A stretch of DNA of 64,000 nucleotides, from positions 1-64,000 of the forward strand of contig NZ_VFVY01000026.1 of NCBI RefSeq assembly GCF_006442315.1, read 5' to 3'. The translations under genes and the position numbers were made by a program. This document shows, one piece after another, positions 10,524-19,144 of the stretch (position 1 is the stretch's first letter; each line of letters opens with the position of its first letter). A model generated the notes under the pieces. That model had not been told where the DNA came from. It did no database searches and saw only the letters and a list, made by a program, of their open reading frames with translations. The DNA comes from Mesorhizobium sp. B2-3-4. Its GTDB lineage: Bacteria; Pseudomonadota; Alphaproteobacteria; Rhizobiales; Rhizobiaceae.

Positions 10524-11447
10524 ATGACGCAACCCGTGACGCGGTACTTCACAATCAGGAACGCGCTTCTGGCCGGCATCTTGCTGATGCTGGCTGGCGA
10601 CTTCATGTTCGCGCTCAACGATGCGATGGGCAAATGGCTGGTCGCCAGCTTTTCCGTCGGCCAGGTGGTGCTGATCCGTTCGATCGGTGCCTTTATCGTA
10701 CTCGGCCCGATGATCGCCAACCAGGGCGCCGGCAGGCTGTTCCGGATGGAACGGCCTGGGCTGCAGATCCTGCGCGTGGCGGCGACGACGCTGGACACCG
10801 CTTTGTTCTATGCCGCCGTTGTCTATCTACCGCTTGCCGACGTGATGAGTTTTTACATGGCCGGGCCGATCTATGTGGCCGCGCTGTCGCATTTCCTGCT
10901 GGGTGAAAAGGTCGGTTGGCGCCGCTGGCTGGCGATCCTGCTCGGTTTCTGCGGCGTACTCATCATGCTGAAGCCATCGTCCGCCGCACTCTCCCTGTCG
11001 TCGGGCTTTGCGCTGGTCGGCAGCATCGCCTTCGCCTTCGCCATCATCCTCAGCCGGCGCTTGCGTGGCACCAGTGACACCAATCTGGTGACTTGGCAGA
11101 CGATCGGTACGCTGGTTGTCGGCGGCGTGCTGACCATCGGCGCCTGGCAGACGCCGTCAGCGCTCGATTTCGGCGCCATGCTGCTGCTCGGCATCGTCTC
11201 CTGCGGCGCGCACCTGATGATCACGCGGGCGCTGAAACTGGCGCCGGCCTCGACGCTGGCGCCGCTGCACTACACGCTGCTCCTGTGGGCCGTGGTGTTC
11301 GGGCTGGTGTTTTTCGGCGACGTGCCCAGCCCGCGCATCCTGATCGGCTCCGGCATCGTCGTGCTCGCCGGCCTGTTCATCTTCCATCGCCAGAAGGTGG
11401 TCGACACGACTGTGCCGCCCGAGAACGTGCCGAAGGGTGTCAACTGA
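10524..11447 (+). CDS. DMT-superfamily (EamA) transporter
   Basis: Inner-membrane protein of 307 residues with about ten hydrophobic segments arranged as two EamA repeats, the layout of drug/metabolite exporters. Seen features are ALNDAMGKWLVASF near residue 30, LPLADVMSFYMAGPIYVA at the end of the first repeat and LHYTLLLWAVVFGLVFFGDVPS in the second. It converges on the LysR gene at 11472. The substrate is unknown; relatives export amino acids, purines or other metabolites. Confidence 0.88.
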   Translation: MTQPVTRYFTIRNALLAGILLMLAGDFMFALNDAMGKWLVASFSVGQVVLIRSIGAFIVLGPMIANQGAGRLFRMERPGLQILRVAATTLDTALFYAAVVYLPLADVMSFYMAGPIYVAALSHFLLGEKVGWRRWLAILLGFCGVLIMLKPSSAALSLSSGFALVGSIAFAFAIILSRRLRGTSDTNLVTWQTIGTLVVGGVLTIGAWQTPSALDFGAMLLLGIVSCGAHLMITRALKLAPASTLAPLHYTLLLWAVVFGLVFFGDVPSPRILIGSGIVVLAGLFIFHRQKVVDTTVPPENVPKGVN

Positions 11448-11471
11448 GAACGGACGGCGACCGGGGCCTTC

Positions 11472-12380
11472 TTATCGTGCCTTCGCATCGCGCTGATGGT
11501 GTCGGATCGCGTCGATGAAGGCGCGCAGGGTCGAAGGCACGTGGCGATAGCCGGGATAGTACAGGGCCAGGCCCGGTATCGAGGGGCACCAGTCGGTGAG
11601 AACGGTCACGAGCTGGCCGTTGCGAAGTTCATCTTCGGCGAAGGATTGGGGCACATAGGCGATCCCCATGCCGTTTACCGCCGCCTGGACCATCAGGCTG
11701 TTATCGTCGAGCGACAGGACGCCCGGAACATCGACCGACAACTCCTGATCGCCCTTGCCGAACTCCCAGAGATATCTCTTGCCGCTGGGCAACCTCTGGC
11801 GGATGCAGACGTGACGCTTCAGATCCTCGGGCGTGACCGGCGGCTTGTTGGCGGCCAGATACGCCGGTGCGGCAACCGCGACAAAGCGCGTGGGGCCGCC
11901 GAGCGGCACCGCGATCATGTCTTGGGGTATGGCGTCGGCCAGCCTCACGCCGGCGTCGAACCCATCATGGACGATGTCGACGAGCCGTCCCTCCGACACC
12001 AGATCGAGCTCGATCCCGGGATGCCGTGACAGGAAGCCCGGCACGATGCGGCTCAACAGCCACATGGCCGCCGCCTTGTTCGCATTGATCCGCAACGTTC
12101 CATTCGGCGCACCGCGGTCCTCGGCAAGCTCATCCAGCGCCGCATCCAGGTCGTGCATGATCGGCTCCAGCAGCCGGAGCAGCCGCGCGCCCGCGTCGGT
12201 GGGAGAGACGCTGCGCGTCGTGCGGTTGAGAAGCCGCACGCCCAGCGTCTTCTCAAGCCCGATGATTGTGTGGCTGAGCGCCGAGCGCGATACGCCAATG
12301 GCGTCGGCGGCGTGGCGAAAGCTGCGGTGGGCGGCGACAGCGCGGAATGCTTCCAGCTCATTGAAAGTCGGCCGGGACAT
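11472..12380 (-). CDS. LysR-family transcriptional regulator
   Basis: A 302-residue regulator with an N-terminal helix-turn-helix (FRHAADAIGVSRSALSHTII, with the typical LEKTLGVRLLNRTTRSVSPT following) and a C-terminal substrate-binding-like sensor domain. It is divergent from the SnoaL-like gene at 12507, the usual LysR target layout. A GTGAA-N5-TTCAC palindrome with a T-N11-A core abuts its start codon (12383-12397). The inducer is unknown. Confidence 0.92.
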   Translation of the reverse strand: MSRPTFNELEAFRAVAAHRSFRHAADAIGVSRSALSHTIIGLEKTLGVRLLNRTTRSVSPTDAGARLLRLLEPIMHDLDAALDELAEDRGAPNGTLRINANKAAAMWLLSRIVPGFLSRHPGIELDLVSEGRLVDIVHDGFDAGVRLADAIPQDMIAVPLGGPTRFVAVAAPAYLAANKPPVTPEDLKRHVCIRQRLPSGKRYLWEFGKGDQELSVDVPGVLSLDDNSLMVQAAVNGMGIAYVPQSFAEDELRNGQLVTVLTDWCPSIPGLALYYPGYRHVPSTLRAFIDAIRHHQRDAKAR

Positions 12381-12382
12381 TG

Positions 12383-12397
12383 GTGAAAATCCTTCAC
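12383..12397. promoter_or_regulatory. LysR-type operator (GTGAA-N5-TTCAC)
   Basis: Perfect 5-bp arms around AATCC, containing the T-N11-A spacing that LysR regulators recognise. It lies 2 bases upstream of the LysR start codon and 110 bases upstream of the SnoaL-like gene, so it could serve autoregulation and divergent control. A second short palindrome, CTTCGG-A-CCGAAG, is at 12461-12473. Confidence 0.5.
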
Positions 12398-12506
12398 GAA
12401 CTCATGCCGGTTTATCCGCCTAATGAGACCAATAAGAAAGCCCTATCTCCCGTGAAGACACTTCGGACCGAAGCGTCGGATCCGGTCAAAACAGGAGGAT
12501 ATCGTC

Positions 12507-12953
12507 ATGACCATCAAACTCACACGGGACGAACTCGTCGCGCGGCTCGTCAAGGCGGGAGAACTTGAAGTCGCCGGTGCGCCGGCCGATGAAATCGCCA
12601 GCTATTTCGATGTCGAAAACTTCCGCTTTCACGGACCGGATGGCTTTGAGAGTGATTTTGGCGGGTTGAGCAGCTATTTCGCGGCGATCCGCGCGGCATT
12701 CGAGAACCGCGCGATCCGGCGCGGCATCGTCGTCGTGGAAGGAAATACGGTCGCGTGCCAGACATGGATCACCGGACGCTTTGTCCATGAATTCTCGATG
12801 TCGCCGGCCGGGCCGCTGCCGCCCAACGGCGCCGACATCACCATGGACCTGATCAACATATTCCTGTTCGACGACGAAGGCCGCCTGGTCGAGGAGTTCG
12901 TCCGAACGGATTACCGGAGCTTTCTCAGGCAACTGGGCGCCAAGAGCCGATAG
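12507..12953 (+). CDS. SnoaL-like / NTF2-fold protein
   Basis: A 148-residue cytoplasmic protein with the cone-shaped alpha+beta fold of the SnoaL/ester-cyclase group: an N-terminal helix pair, the strand FRFHGPDGFESD, and the C-terminal FLFDDEGRLVEEFVRTDYRSFL. ATG 12507 has an excellent AGGAGG ribosome-binding site. It is divergent from, and probably controlled by, the adjacent LysR regulator. Members catalyse diverse isomerase, cyclase or hydrolase reactions, so no reaction is assigned. Confidence 0.82.
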   Translation: MTIKLTRDELVARLVKAGELEVAGAPADEIASYFDVENFRFHGPDGFESDFGGLSSYFAAIRAAFENRAIRRGIVVVEGNTVACQTWITGRFVHEFSMSPAGPLPPNGADITMDLINIFLFDDEGRLVEEFVRTDYRSFLRQLGAKSR

Positions 12954-12997
12954 GGCGAGCTTGTCGCCGTGGGCATTGCCAACCAGGATTCCGGGGC

Positions 12998-13900
12998 CTA
13001 GCCTGCTCTCACCGCCGCAAGGTGCCTGGAGAACTCAGGCGTCTCCATCAGCGCCTTGCAGCGCGCGAAGCGGCCATCGGCATAGGCGCGGAAATCGTCG
13101 GCCGGATTGTCGTTGGCGAGCTGGATAAGCCCCCATAGCGTCCACAAAAGGTCGCACATCGCCTTGTAGATGACGACGCGTCCCCGTTGCGCCGGCCTCG
13201 CCTCGCCGCCGAAATAGGCGCGCATCAACTCCTCGTCCTGCGCGGCGTCGAACTTGCCTTCGACGCTGAGATCGCCGAGGTCCCAGAGCGGGTCGTTCAT
13301 TCCGGAATATTCCCAGTCGACGATCCACATCCGCTCGCCTGTATCGAGGAAGTTCTCGCACAGCGGATCGCAATGGCAGGCAACGACCGGCAACGGATGC
13401 GCGACAAGGGCCGAGCGCACGGAGCCTGCCTCGCGCACCACATCGTGGTAGCCGGCGGGCAGGGCGACGTCCTTGGTCGAAAGCACCTTGAGATAGTCGT
13501 CGATCATCGCAAACAGCTCGAAGCGGAAGGGGAAGACCGCGCCGGACGCGTGCAGCTTGCGAAAGGCCTCGGCCGCACGGGCCGGACTTCCCTGCCGGTC
13601 CCGGAATTTTTCCGGCGACATCGTCTCTGCGCCGGCAATGTAGCGGGTCACCATCAGGCCGGTGGCCGCGTCCGCATGCAGCACCTGCGGGCTGACGCCG
13701 GCTCTTGCCGCCTCGCGCGACGCCACCGCTTCGTTGGCGCGGTTGATGTATTCCTCTGTGCCTTTGCCTGGAATGCGCAGGCAGAGATCGCCGGCTCGGA
13801 AAACGAGGTTGGTGAGGCCGCCGAGCCGATCCAGCGGTCCGGTGTAGCCGGCCAGCGCCGGAATGGCGGCAAGTTTTGCCCGCGCCTCGTCTGTCGCCAT
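12998..13900 (-). CDS. Choline-kinase-like phosphotransferase (first of two)
   Basis: A 300-residue aminoglycoside/choline kinase-fold enzyme that would phosphorylate a small alcohol with ATP. Catalytic-loop HCDPLCENFL and metal-binding DWEYSGMNDPLWDLGD are the Brenner motif and the DFG-equivalent; the glycine-rich N-lobe LRIPGKGTEEYINRANE is also present. ATG 13900 begins where family similarity starts; the frame is open for 168 more codons upstream but that stretch is antisense to the next gene and looks non-coding. It is divergent from the methyltransferase at 13997, 96 bases apart. A paralogous kinase lies at 17064, on the other side of the FAD-GcvT gene. Substrate is unknown; choline or ethanolamine are guesses. 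Confidence 0.87.
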   Translation of the reverse strand: MATDEARAKLAAIPALAGYTGPLDRLGGLTNLVFRAGDLCLRIPGKGTEEYINRANEAVASREAARAGVSPQVLHADAATGLMVTRYIAGAETMSPEKFRDRQGSPARAAEAFRKLHASGAVFPFRFELFAMIDDYLKVLSTKDVALPAGYHDVVREAGSVRSALVAHPLPVVACHCDPLCENFLDTGERMWIVDWEYSGMNDPLWDLGDLSVEGKFDAAQDEELMRAYFGGEARPAQRGRVVIYKAMCDLLWTLWGLIQLANDNPADDFRAYADGRFARCKALMETPEFSRHLAAVRAG

Positions 13901-13996
13901 GCCCGCGCCCCCCACGCCGTTATTTCTTTGCCGCAACGGTTCCACAATTTTCCCCGTTTGGCTATCATCCCTATCAGACAGGCAACGGGTGGAACC

Positions 13997-14629
13997 GTGA
14001 CGGACAGCAAACATCAGGGCGCGCTCGGCGCTGTCTACGCCGCCAAGCGCCCTGAAGAGGTGGCGGAACTCTACGATCGCTGGTCGCAGACCTACGATGC
14101 AGACATGTCGGCCGCCGGCTACCGCCACCCGACCATCTGCCTGGCCTTGCTCGCCCGCCACCTGCCACGCGGCTCGGTCCCCCTGCTCGACGCCGGCGCG
14201 GGCACAGGGCTGATCGGTGAATGGCTTCACATTGCAGGCTATCCCGAGGTCGAGGCGCTCGACATCTCGCAAGGCATGCTGGACCAGGCCGCGCGCAAGG
14301 GCGTCTATTCGGCGCTGCATTGCCTGGCGCTTGGCGGCGCCTTGCCTTTTGCCGACGACGCCTATGCCGGCATCATTTCCGCCGGTGTATTCACGTCTGG
14401 CCATGTCGGCGCCGAGGGACTGGACGAACTGATCCGCATCTGCCGGCCGGGCGGGGTGGTCGTGCTCACCGTCAAGAACACCCTATGGGATCAGGGTTTC
14501 GCCGCGCGCATCACGGAACTCGAAACGCAAGGCCGCATCGCTCGGGTCGAGGAGACACGGCCATACGTCTCCATGCCTGGCGAGGCCGACACGGTGCCGA
14601 GCCGTGGTCTCGCACTGCGGGTGCGCTAG
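13997..14629 (+). CDS. Class I SAM-dependent methyltransferase
   Basis: A 210-residue methyltransferase. Motif I is LLDAGAGTGLIGEWL, followed by VEALDISQGMLDQA (motif II), ALPFADDAYAGIISAGVF and the post-I region CRPGGVVVLTV. Start is a GTG at 13997 after GGTGGAACC; the longer open frame upstream is antisense to the kinase gene. It lies between a choline-kinase-like gene and a sarcosine-dehydrogenase-like gene on the other strand, so the substrate may be a methylamine-related small molecule. It ends 4 bases into the convergent neighbour. Confidence 0.85.
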   Translation: MTDSKHQGALGAVYAAKRPEEVAELYDRWSQTYDADMSAAGYRHPTICLALLARHLPRGSVPLLDAGAGTGLIGEWLHIAGYPEVEALDISQGMLDQAARKGVYSALHCLALGGALPFADDAYAGIISAGVFTSGHVGAEGLDELIRICRPGGVVVLTVKNTLWDQGFAARITELETQGRIARVEETRPYVSMPGEADTVPSRGLALRVR

Positions 14630-17067
14630 GCCTTCACGCGCTGCATTGCCGGATCGTATAGCGGCTCGATATGGATTGTGGCCGGTGTCCGCTGTGTCGC
14701 GACCACCAGTTCATAGCGGCCCGAAGCGAGGAAATCATCGCTGACCCCGTCGGCGTTGCGCACATAGCCATAGCCGATATTCCTGCCTATCGTGTAGCCA
14801 TAGCCGCCGCTGGTCAGATAGCCGACCGGCTCGCCATCGCGCAGGATGGTCTCGCGCCCGACCAGCACGATCTCCGGATCGTCGACCGTGAAGCCGGCAA
14901 AGCGTTTCTTCAGCGCCGCGCCGCCGGACATTTCCAAGGCCCGCCGTCCGACGAAATCCGTGTTCTTCCTGAGCTTGACAGCCCAGCCCAGTCCGGCTTC
15001 CAGCGGCGTGTCGTTGGGTGTGATGTCGGAGCCCCAGGCGCGATAGCCCTTTTCCAGCCGCAGCGATTCCAGCGCCCGGTAGCCGACCGGGCGGATATCG
15101 TGTGTCCCGCCGGCCGCCATCAGCGCGTCGAAGACTTCGCCGGTCACGGCAATCGGCACATGCAATTCCCAGCCGAGTTCGCCGACATAGGTGACGCGCA
15201 GCGCCCGGACCGCGTGCCCGGCGATGACGATCTCCCTGACATGGCCGAACGGGAAGCCGGCATTCGACACGTCGCTGCCGGTCACCGCGGACAGCACGTC
15301 GCGGGCGCGCGGCCCCATCAGCGACAGCGTGCCGAAATCCTCGGTGACGTCGGTCAGCCTGGCATCGAGGCCTTCCCCGATATGGTCGCCGATCCACGAG
15401 GCATCGTGGGTACGGAACCCAGTGCCGGTGACGATGTAGAATTTGTCCTCGGCCAGCCGCGACACGGTCAGGTCGGCCTCGATGCCGCCTCGGCTGTTGA
15501 GAAGCTGGGTATAGGTCAGCCTTCCCACGGGCTTGCTGACATCGTTGGCGCAGATCCAGTCTAGCGCCTTGGCCGCGTCGGGCCCGGTCAATTCGTATTT
15601 GGCGAAGGACGACTGGTCGAAAATGCCGACATGCTCGCGTACATGCCGGTGCTCGTCGCCGACGGCGTCGAACCAGTTCTGCCTGCCCATCGAATAGAGG
15701 TCCTTGGGCTCGACGCCCTCCGGCGCGAACCAGTTCGGGCGCTCCCATCCGAGCTTGGATCCGAATACGGCGCGGTGGCCCTTCAGCCTGTCATAGAGCG
15801 GCGAGACGATGCGCGGCCGGCCGCTGGTGTATTCCTCATGCGGGAAGCCGATCGTGTAATGCTTGCCATAGGCTTCCAGCGTACGCTCGCACACCCATTG
15901 CCGGTCGCGGTGCAGGTTGGAAAACCGTCTGATGTCGACCACCCACAGGTCGAGCGGCGCCTCGCCGTCGACCACCCATTGCGCCAGCACCCAGCCGGCG
16001 CCGCCGCCGGAGGCGATGCCGAAGGCGTTGAAGCCGGCGCCGACGAACATGTTGGCGCATTCGGGCGCCACGCCGAGGATGAAATTGCCGTCCGGCGTGA
16101 AGCTCTCCGGCCCGTTGATCATCTGCTTGACGCCGACCGTCTCCAGTGCCGGCACTCGGGCGATGGCCTGGCTCATATGCTGTTCGAAATGGTCGTAATC
16201 GTCGTCGAACAGCCGGAACTCCCAGTCATTGGGCACGTCCCCCGTCGTCCAGGCCTGTGGGTTCGGCTCATAGCCGCCCATCACCAGGCCGCCGACCTCT
16301 TCCTTGAAATAGGTGCGCCGGTCCGGATCGCGCAGCGTCGGCGCGTCGGTCGCCAACCCGTCGATCTTCTCGGTGATGATGTACTGGTGCTTGACCGGCT
16401 GCAGCGGCACGTTGATGCCGGCCATGGCGCCGACCTGCCGTGCCCATTGTCCGGCGCAGTTCACCACCTTGTCGCAGGCGATGTCGCCCTGGTCGGTCTT
16501 CACCGCCGTGATGCGGCCGCCCTTCATCTCGAAGCCGGTGACGCGCACGTTCTCGTAGAGCTTGGCGCCATGCATGCGCGCGCCCTTGGCCAGCGACTGG
16601 GTAATGTCGGACGGGCTTGCTTGGCCGTCGGTCGGCAGCCATGAGGCGCCGACGAGATCGCCAGTCTCCATCAGCGGCCACATCGCCTTCACCTCCGCCG
16701 GCGACAATAGATGCATGTCCATGCCGAAGCTTTTCGCCGTGGTCGCCAGCCTTTTGTACTCGGTCCAGCGGTCGGCATTGGTGGCGAGCCGCAGGCAGCC
16801 GGTCATCTTCCAGCCGGTGGCGAGCCCGGTCTCGGCCTCCAGCCCCTTGTAGAGGTCGACGGAGTATTTCAGCACTCGCGTGATCGAGGCCGACGAGCGC
16901 AATTGCCCGACCAGGCCCGCCGCATGCCAGGTCGAGCCCGACGTCAGCTTGCCCTGTTCGAGCAGAACCACGTCGGCTTTGTGGTCGCGCGCCAGATGAT
17001 AGGCCGTCGAACAGCCGATGATGCCGCCGCCGATGACGACGATCGCGGCCTGGCTAGGCAAGGTCAT
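14626..17067 (-). CDS. FAD-dependent oxidoreductase with GcvT domain
   Basis: An 813-residue protein of the dimethylglycine/sarcosine dehydrogenase type: it oxidises an N-methyl group and passes the one-carbon unit to tetrahydrofolate. The N-terminal half is a DAO-type flavin domain with VVIGGGIIGCSTAYHLA (dinucleotide fold at 12-18) and SGSTWHAAGLVGQLRS near the usual covalent-flavin site. The C-terminal half is an aminomethyltransferase (GcvT) fold with YELTGPDAAKALDWI and YVGELGWELHVP. ATG 17067 overlaps the upstream kinase stop as ATGA. The coupling to a choline-kinase-like gene suggests one pathway. The exact methylated amine is not known. Confidence 0.9.
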   Translation of the reverse strand: MTLPSQAAIVVIGGGIIGCSTAYHLARDHKADVVLLEQGKLTSGSTWHAAGLVGQLRSSASITRVLKYSVDLYKGLEAETGLATGWKMTGCLRLATNADRWTEYKRLATTAKSFGMDMHLLSPAEVKAMWPLMETGDLVGASWLPTDGQASPSDITQSLAKGARMHGAKLYENVRVTGFEMKGGRITAVKTDQGDIACDKVVNCAGQWARQVGAMAGINVPLQPVKHQYIITEKIDGLATDAPTLRDPDRRTYFKEEVGGLVMGGYEPNPQAWTTGDVPNDWEFRLFDDDYDHFEQHMSQAIARVPALETVGVKQMINGPESFTPDGNFILGVAPECANMFVGAGFNAFGIASGGGAGWVLAQWVVDGEAPLDLWVVDIRRFSNLHRDRQWVCERTLEAYGKHYTIGFPHEEYTSGRPRIVSPLYDRLKGHRAVFGSKLGWERPNWFAPEGVEPKDLYSMGRQNWFDAVGDEHRHVREHVGIFDQSSFAKYELTGPDAAKALDWICANDVSKPVGRLTYTQLLNSRGGIEADLTVSRLAEDKFYIVTGTGFRTHDASWIGDHIGEGLDARLTDVTEDFGTLSLMGPRARDVLSAVTGSDVSNAGFPFGHVREIVIAGHAVRALRVTYVGELGWELHVPIAVTGEVFDALMAAGGTHDIRPVGYRALESLRLEKGYRAWGSDITPNDTPLEAGLGWAVKLRKNTDFVGRRALEMSGGAALKKRFAGFTVDDPEIVLVGRETILRDGEPVGYLTSGGYGYTIGRNIGYGYVRNADGVSDDFLASGRYELVVATQRTPATIHIEPLYDPAMQRVKA

Positions 17068-17951
17068 GATTTCAGGATCCCGTACTTTGTCCGGTAGTTT
17101 TCCAGCGCCGCGCCGAGCCGCGCCAGGTTTTCTTCCGTATAGGCGACGTAGTCGATGCCCGGCGCATCGAGATAGAGCTCCGACACCATGCTCCACATCG
17201 CCTCGCGCAGCAGCGAGGCGCATTGCATGGCGGCGTGCGAGCGGCGGATGGCATCGTCCGGCTCCTTCATGAAATAGGCGGTCAGGAAGGCGAAGGATTC
17301 ATCGTCGCTCATGCCGGCGTTCGAGGCGACGCCGGCCAGGTCGAACATCGCCGTGTTGAAGCCGGCATATTCGAAATCGATCAGCCACAGCCTGCTGCCG
17401 TCGTCGAGGATATTGGCCGGCAAAAGATCATTGTGGCCAAAGACGATCGGCAGCAGTTTCTGCGCCCGTTCCAGTTCGTCGGCCAGCGCCAGGAAACGCG
17501 GCAGCTCGTCGCGCTTGCGGCTGCCGCCTTCGTCCAGCGTGCGCGCATAGTCGCGGATGACGTGGAACACCCAGAACATGAAGCCGGCGCCGGAGACATG
17601 GTTGGGCATCTCGCGGTGGAAGCCGCGCATCAACGCCGCGACACGGCCGAGATTGGCGCGCACGTCCTGCGCCAGATAGGTCTTGGCGCCGAGAAACGCC
17701 GTCACCAGGATTCCCGGCTCGGCATAAAGGACCGCCGGCGCGAAGCCGGCGGCGTGGGCCGCCCGCGCCGTCATCACCTCGCGCTCGCGATAGACATGGT
17801 GGAACGGATAGTCCTGGCCGAAGCGCACGACATGTTTGCCGGCCGCGTCGGAGACCACATAATTGGCGTTGCTCAGGCCGCCCGGCAACGGCGCGATTTC
17901 GATGGCGCCGGTCCAGCAGGGCAGGGCGCGGATGCGGTCTTCGGCAGTCAC
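17064..17951 (-). CDS. Choline-kinase-like phosphotransferase (second of two)
   Basis: A 295-residue kinase-fold protein with FGHNDLLPANIL (Brenner motif) and DFEYAGFNTAMFDL (metal-binding loop), and LPGGLSNANYVV in the N-lobe. The GTG at 17951 was chosen because family similarity starts right after it; the 97 codons that stay open upstream are Arg-rich and look untranslated. It overlaps the FAD-GcvT gene by 4 bases and so is its operon partner. It is divergent from a DeoR regulator. It is related to, but clearly different from, the kinase at 12998. The phosphorylated substrate is unknown. Confidence 0.87.
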   Translation of the reverse strand: MTAEDRIRALPCWTGAIEIAPLPGGLSNANYVVSDAAGKHVVRFGQDYPFHHVYREREVMTARAAHAAGFAPAVLYAEPGILVTAFLGAKTYLAQDVRANLGRVAALMRGFHREMPNHVSGAGFMFWVFHVIRDYARTLDEGGSRKRDELPRFLALADELERAQKLLPIVFGHNDLLPANILDDGSRLWLIDFEYAGFNTAMFDLAGVASNAGMSDDESFAFLTAYFMKEPDDAIRRSHAAMQCASLLREAMWSMVSELYLDAPGIDYVAYTEENLARLGAALENYRTKYGILKS

Positions 17952-18367
17952 GGAATCACACCTGCTGGCTGGTCTGGTTTGCGGGGCTTCGATAAGGCGC
18001 CGTGAGCGGCGCAACGACGGCGGGGAGAAGCGTGAATGATCTCGTCGGTGCGGGACGCCAGGATCGGTATCCCGCACCGCACCGACGAGCCCCTTGGCCA
18101 GGTTTTTGAGCCCGGCATCCGCCCCCGCGGATCTGAAAATCTCTTGCGCCAGACACCTCGCAGGTAAGCCTGGCCAGTGAGTTGCGGCTCTGCCATTGCC
18201 CTCCCGTTGCAGCTCCGAAACCCTGTTGCGGTGGGATTTCACGCCCTGGTTGCTCTCCTGTCAATGAAAAGATGTGACTTTTTCTGGGTATTTTGCCCGA
18301 AAGCATGGGCAATTCCTTTAAAAGCGTTAGGAATGCCCTAGAATCGGTCAATTTACTGGACGCCCCT
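17952..18367. promoter_or_regulatory. Long divergent leader, kinase-dehydrogenase operon / DeoR
   Basis: About 416 bases without a convincing gene. It separates the minus-strand kinase-dehydrogenase operon from the plus-strand DeoR gene and must hold both promoters. A notable inverted repeat is present: CTCGTCGGTGCGGGA at 18041-18055 pairs with 18070-18089, whose right arm carries an extra CACCG. AT-rich sequence near 18245-18350 (TTTTTCTGGGTATTTTG, TTCCTTTAAAAG) is the likely promoter zone for the DeoR gene. Confidence 0.5.
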
Positions 18368-19144
18368 ATGATCCACTCGAAACGGCATGGCGAAATCCTG
18401 CGGCTGTTGCAGGAAGAGGGAACCGTCACCATCGCCAGCCTGGCCGATCGGCTCGGCGTTTCGCTCGAAACCGTGCGCCGTGACGTCAAGCCGCTGACCA
18501 GCGACGGGTCGGTTCTGAAGATGCATGGCGCCATCGGCCTGCCGTCGATGATCGGCGAGGCGCCTTTCGAGCGGCGCATGCGCGAGCATGCCGACGCCAA
18601 GCGCAGCATTGCGCGCTCGGTTGCGGCCACCATCCGTGACGGCGAGTCGATCATGCTCGATACCGGCACCACGACGTCATTCCTGGCGCGTGAACTGCTC
18701 GGCCACCGGCGCCTGACGGTCGTCACCAATTCGTCCGACATCGCCCGCACGCTGGCCACCATCAACGGCAATAAGGTCTATATGGCCGGGGGCGAGCTGC
18801 GCAGCGATTCAGGTGCGGCGTTCGGAGCTTCGGCCATCGAGTTCGTCAGCCGATTTTCGGTCAGCCATGCCATCATCTCCACCGGCGCCGTCGATGCCGT
18901 CACGGGCGTCATGGACTACGATCTGGACGAGGCCGAATTTGCCCGCATGGTGCTGTCGCGTGGCCAGCGTTCCCTCGTCATCACCGACCACACGAAGTTC
19001 GGCCGCCAGGGCCTGGTCCAGGTTTGCGGTTTCGACGGTTTTTCCGAGCTTGCCACCGACCGCGCGCCGCCGCACGACATCGAAGCGGCGCTGGCGCAAG
19101 CCGGAGCGCGGCTCAGCATCGCCGGCGGCGCAAGCGGTATCTAG
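18368..19144 (+). CDS. DeoR-family transcriptional regulator
   Basis: A 258-residue regulator with an N-terminal DeoR helix-turn-helix (TIASLADRLGVSLETVRRDV) and a C-terminal sugar-phosphate-isomerase-like sensor domain (MLDTGTTTSFLA, LTVVTNSSDIA, FGRQGLVQVCGFDGF). Such repressors sense phosphorylated metabolites, which fits its place next to two kinase-like genes and argues that a phosphorylated intermediate is the inducer (inference). ATG 18368 is chosen over an upstream in-frame ATG at 18293 because the family begins at MIHSKRHGEIL. Confidence 0.9.
   Translation: MIHSKRHGEILRLLQEEGTVTIASLADRLGVSLETVRRDVKPLTSDGSVLKMHGAIGLPSMIGEAPFERRMREHADAKRSIARSVAATIRDGESIMLDTGTTTSFLARELLGHRRLTVVTNSSDIARTLATINGNKVYMAGGELRSDSGAAFGASAIEFVSRFSVSHAIISTGAVDAVTGVMDYDLDEAEFARMVLSRGQRSLVITDHTKFGRQGLVQVCGFDGFSELATDRAPPHDIEAALAQAGARLSIAGGASGI

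Noticed and set aside
13901..14404. 168-residue N-terminal extension of the first kinase
   Set aside because: Antisense to the methyltransferase gene, with no family similarity before Met at 13900.
17952..18242. N-terminal extension of the second kinase to 18242
   Set aside because: The 97 extra residues are Arg-rich, unlike the family, and a GTG at 17951 fits the start of similarity.
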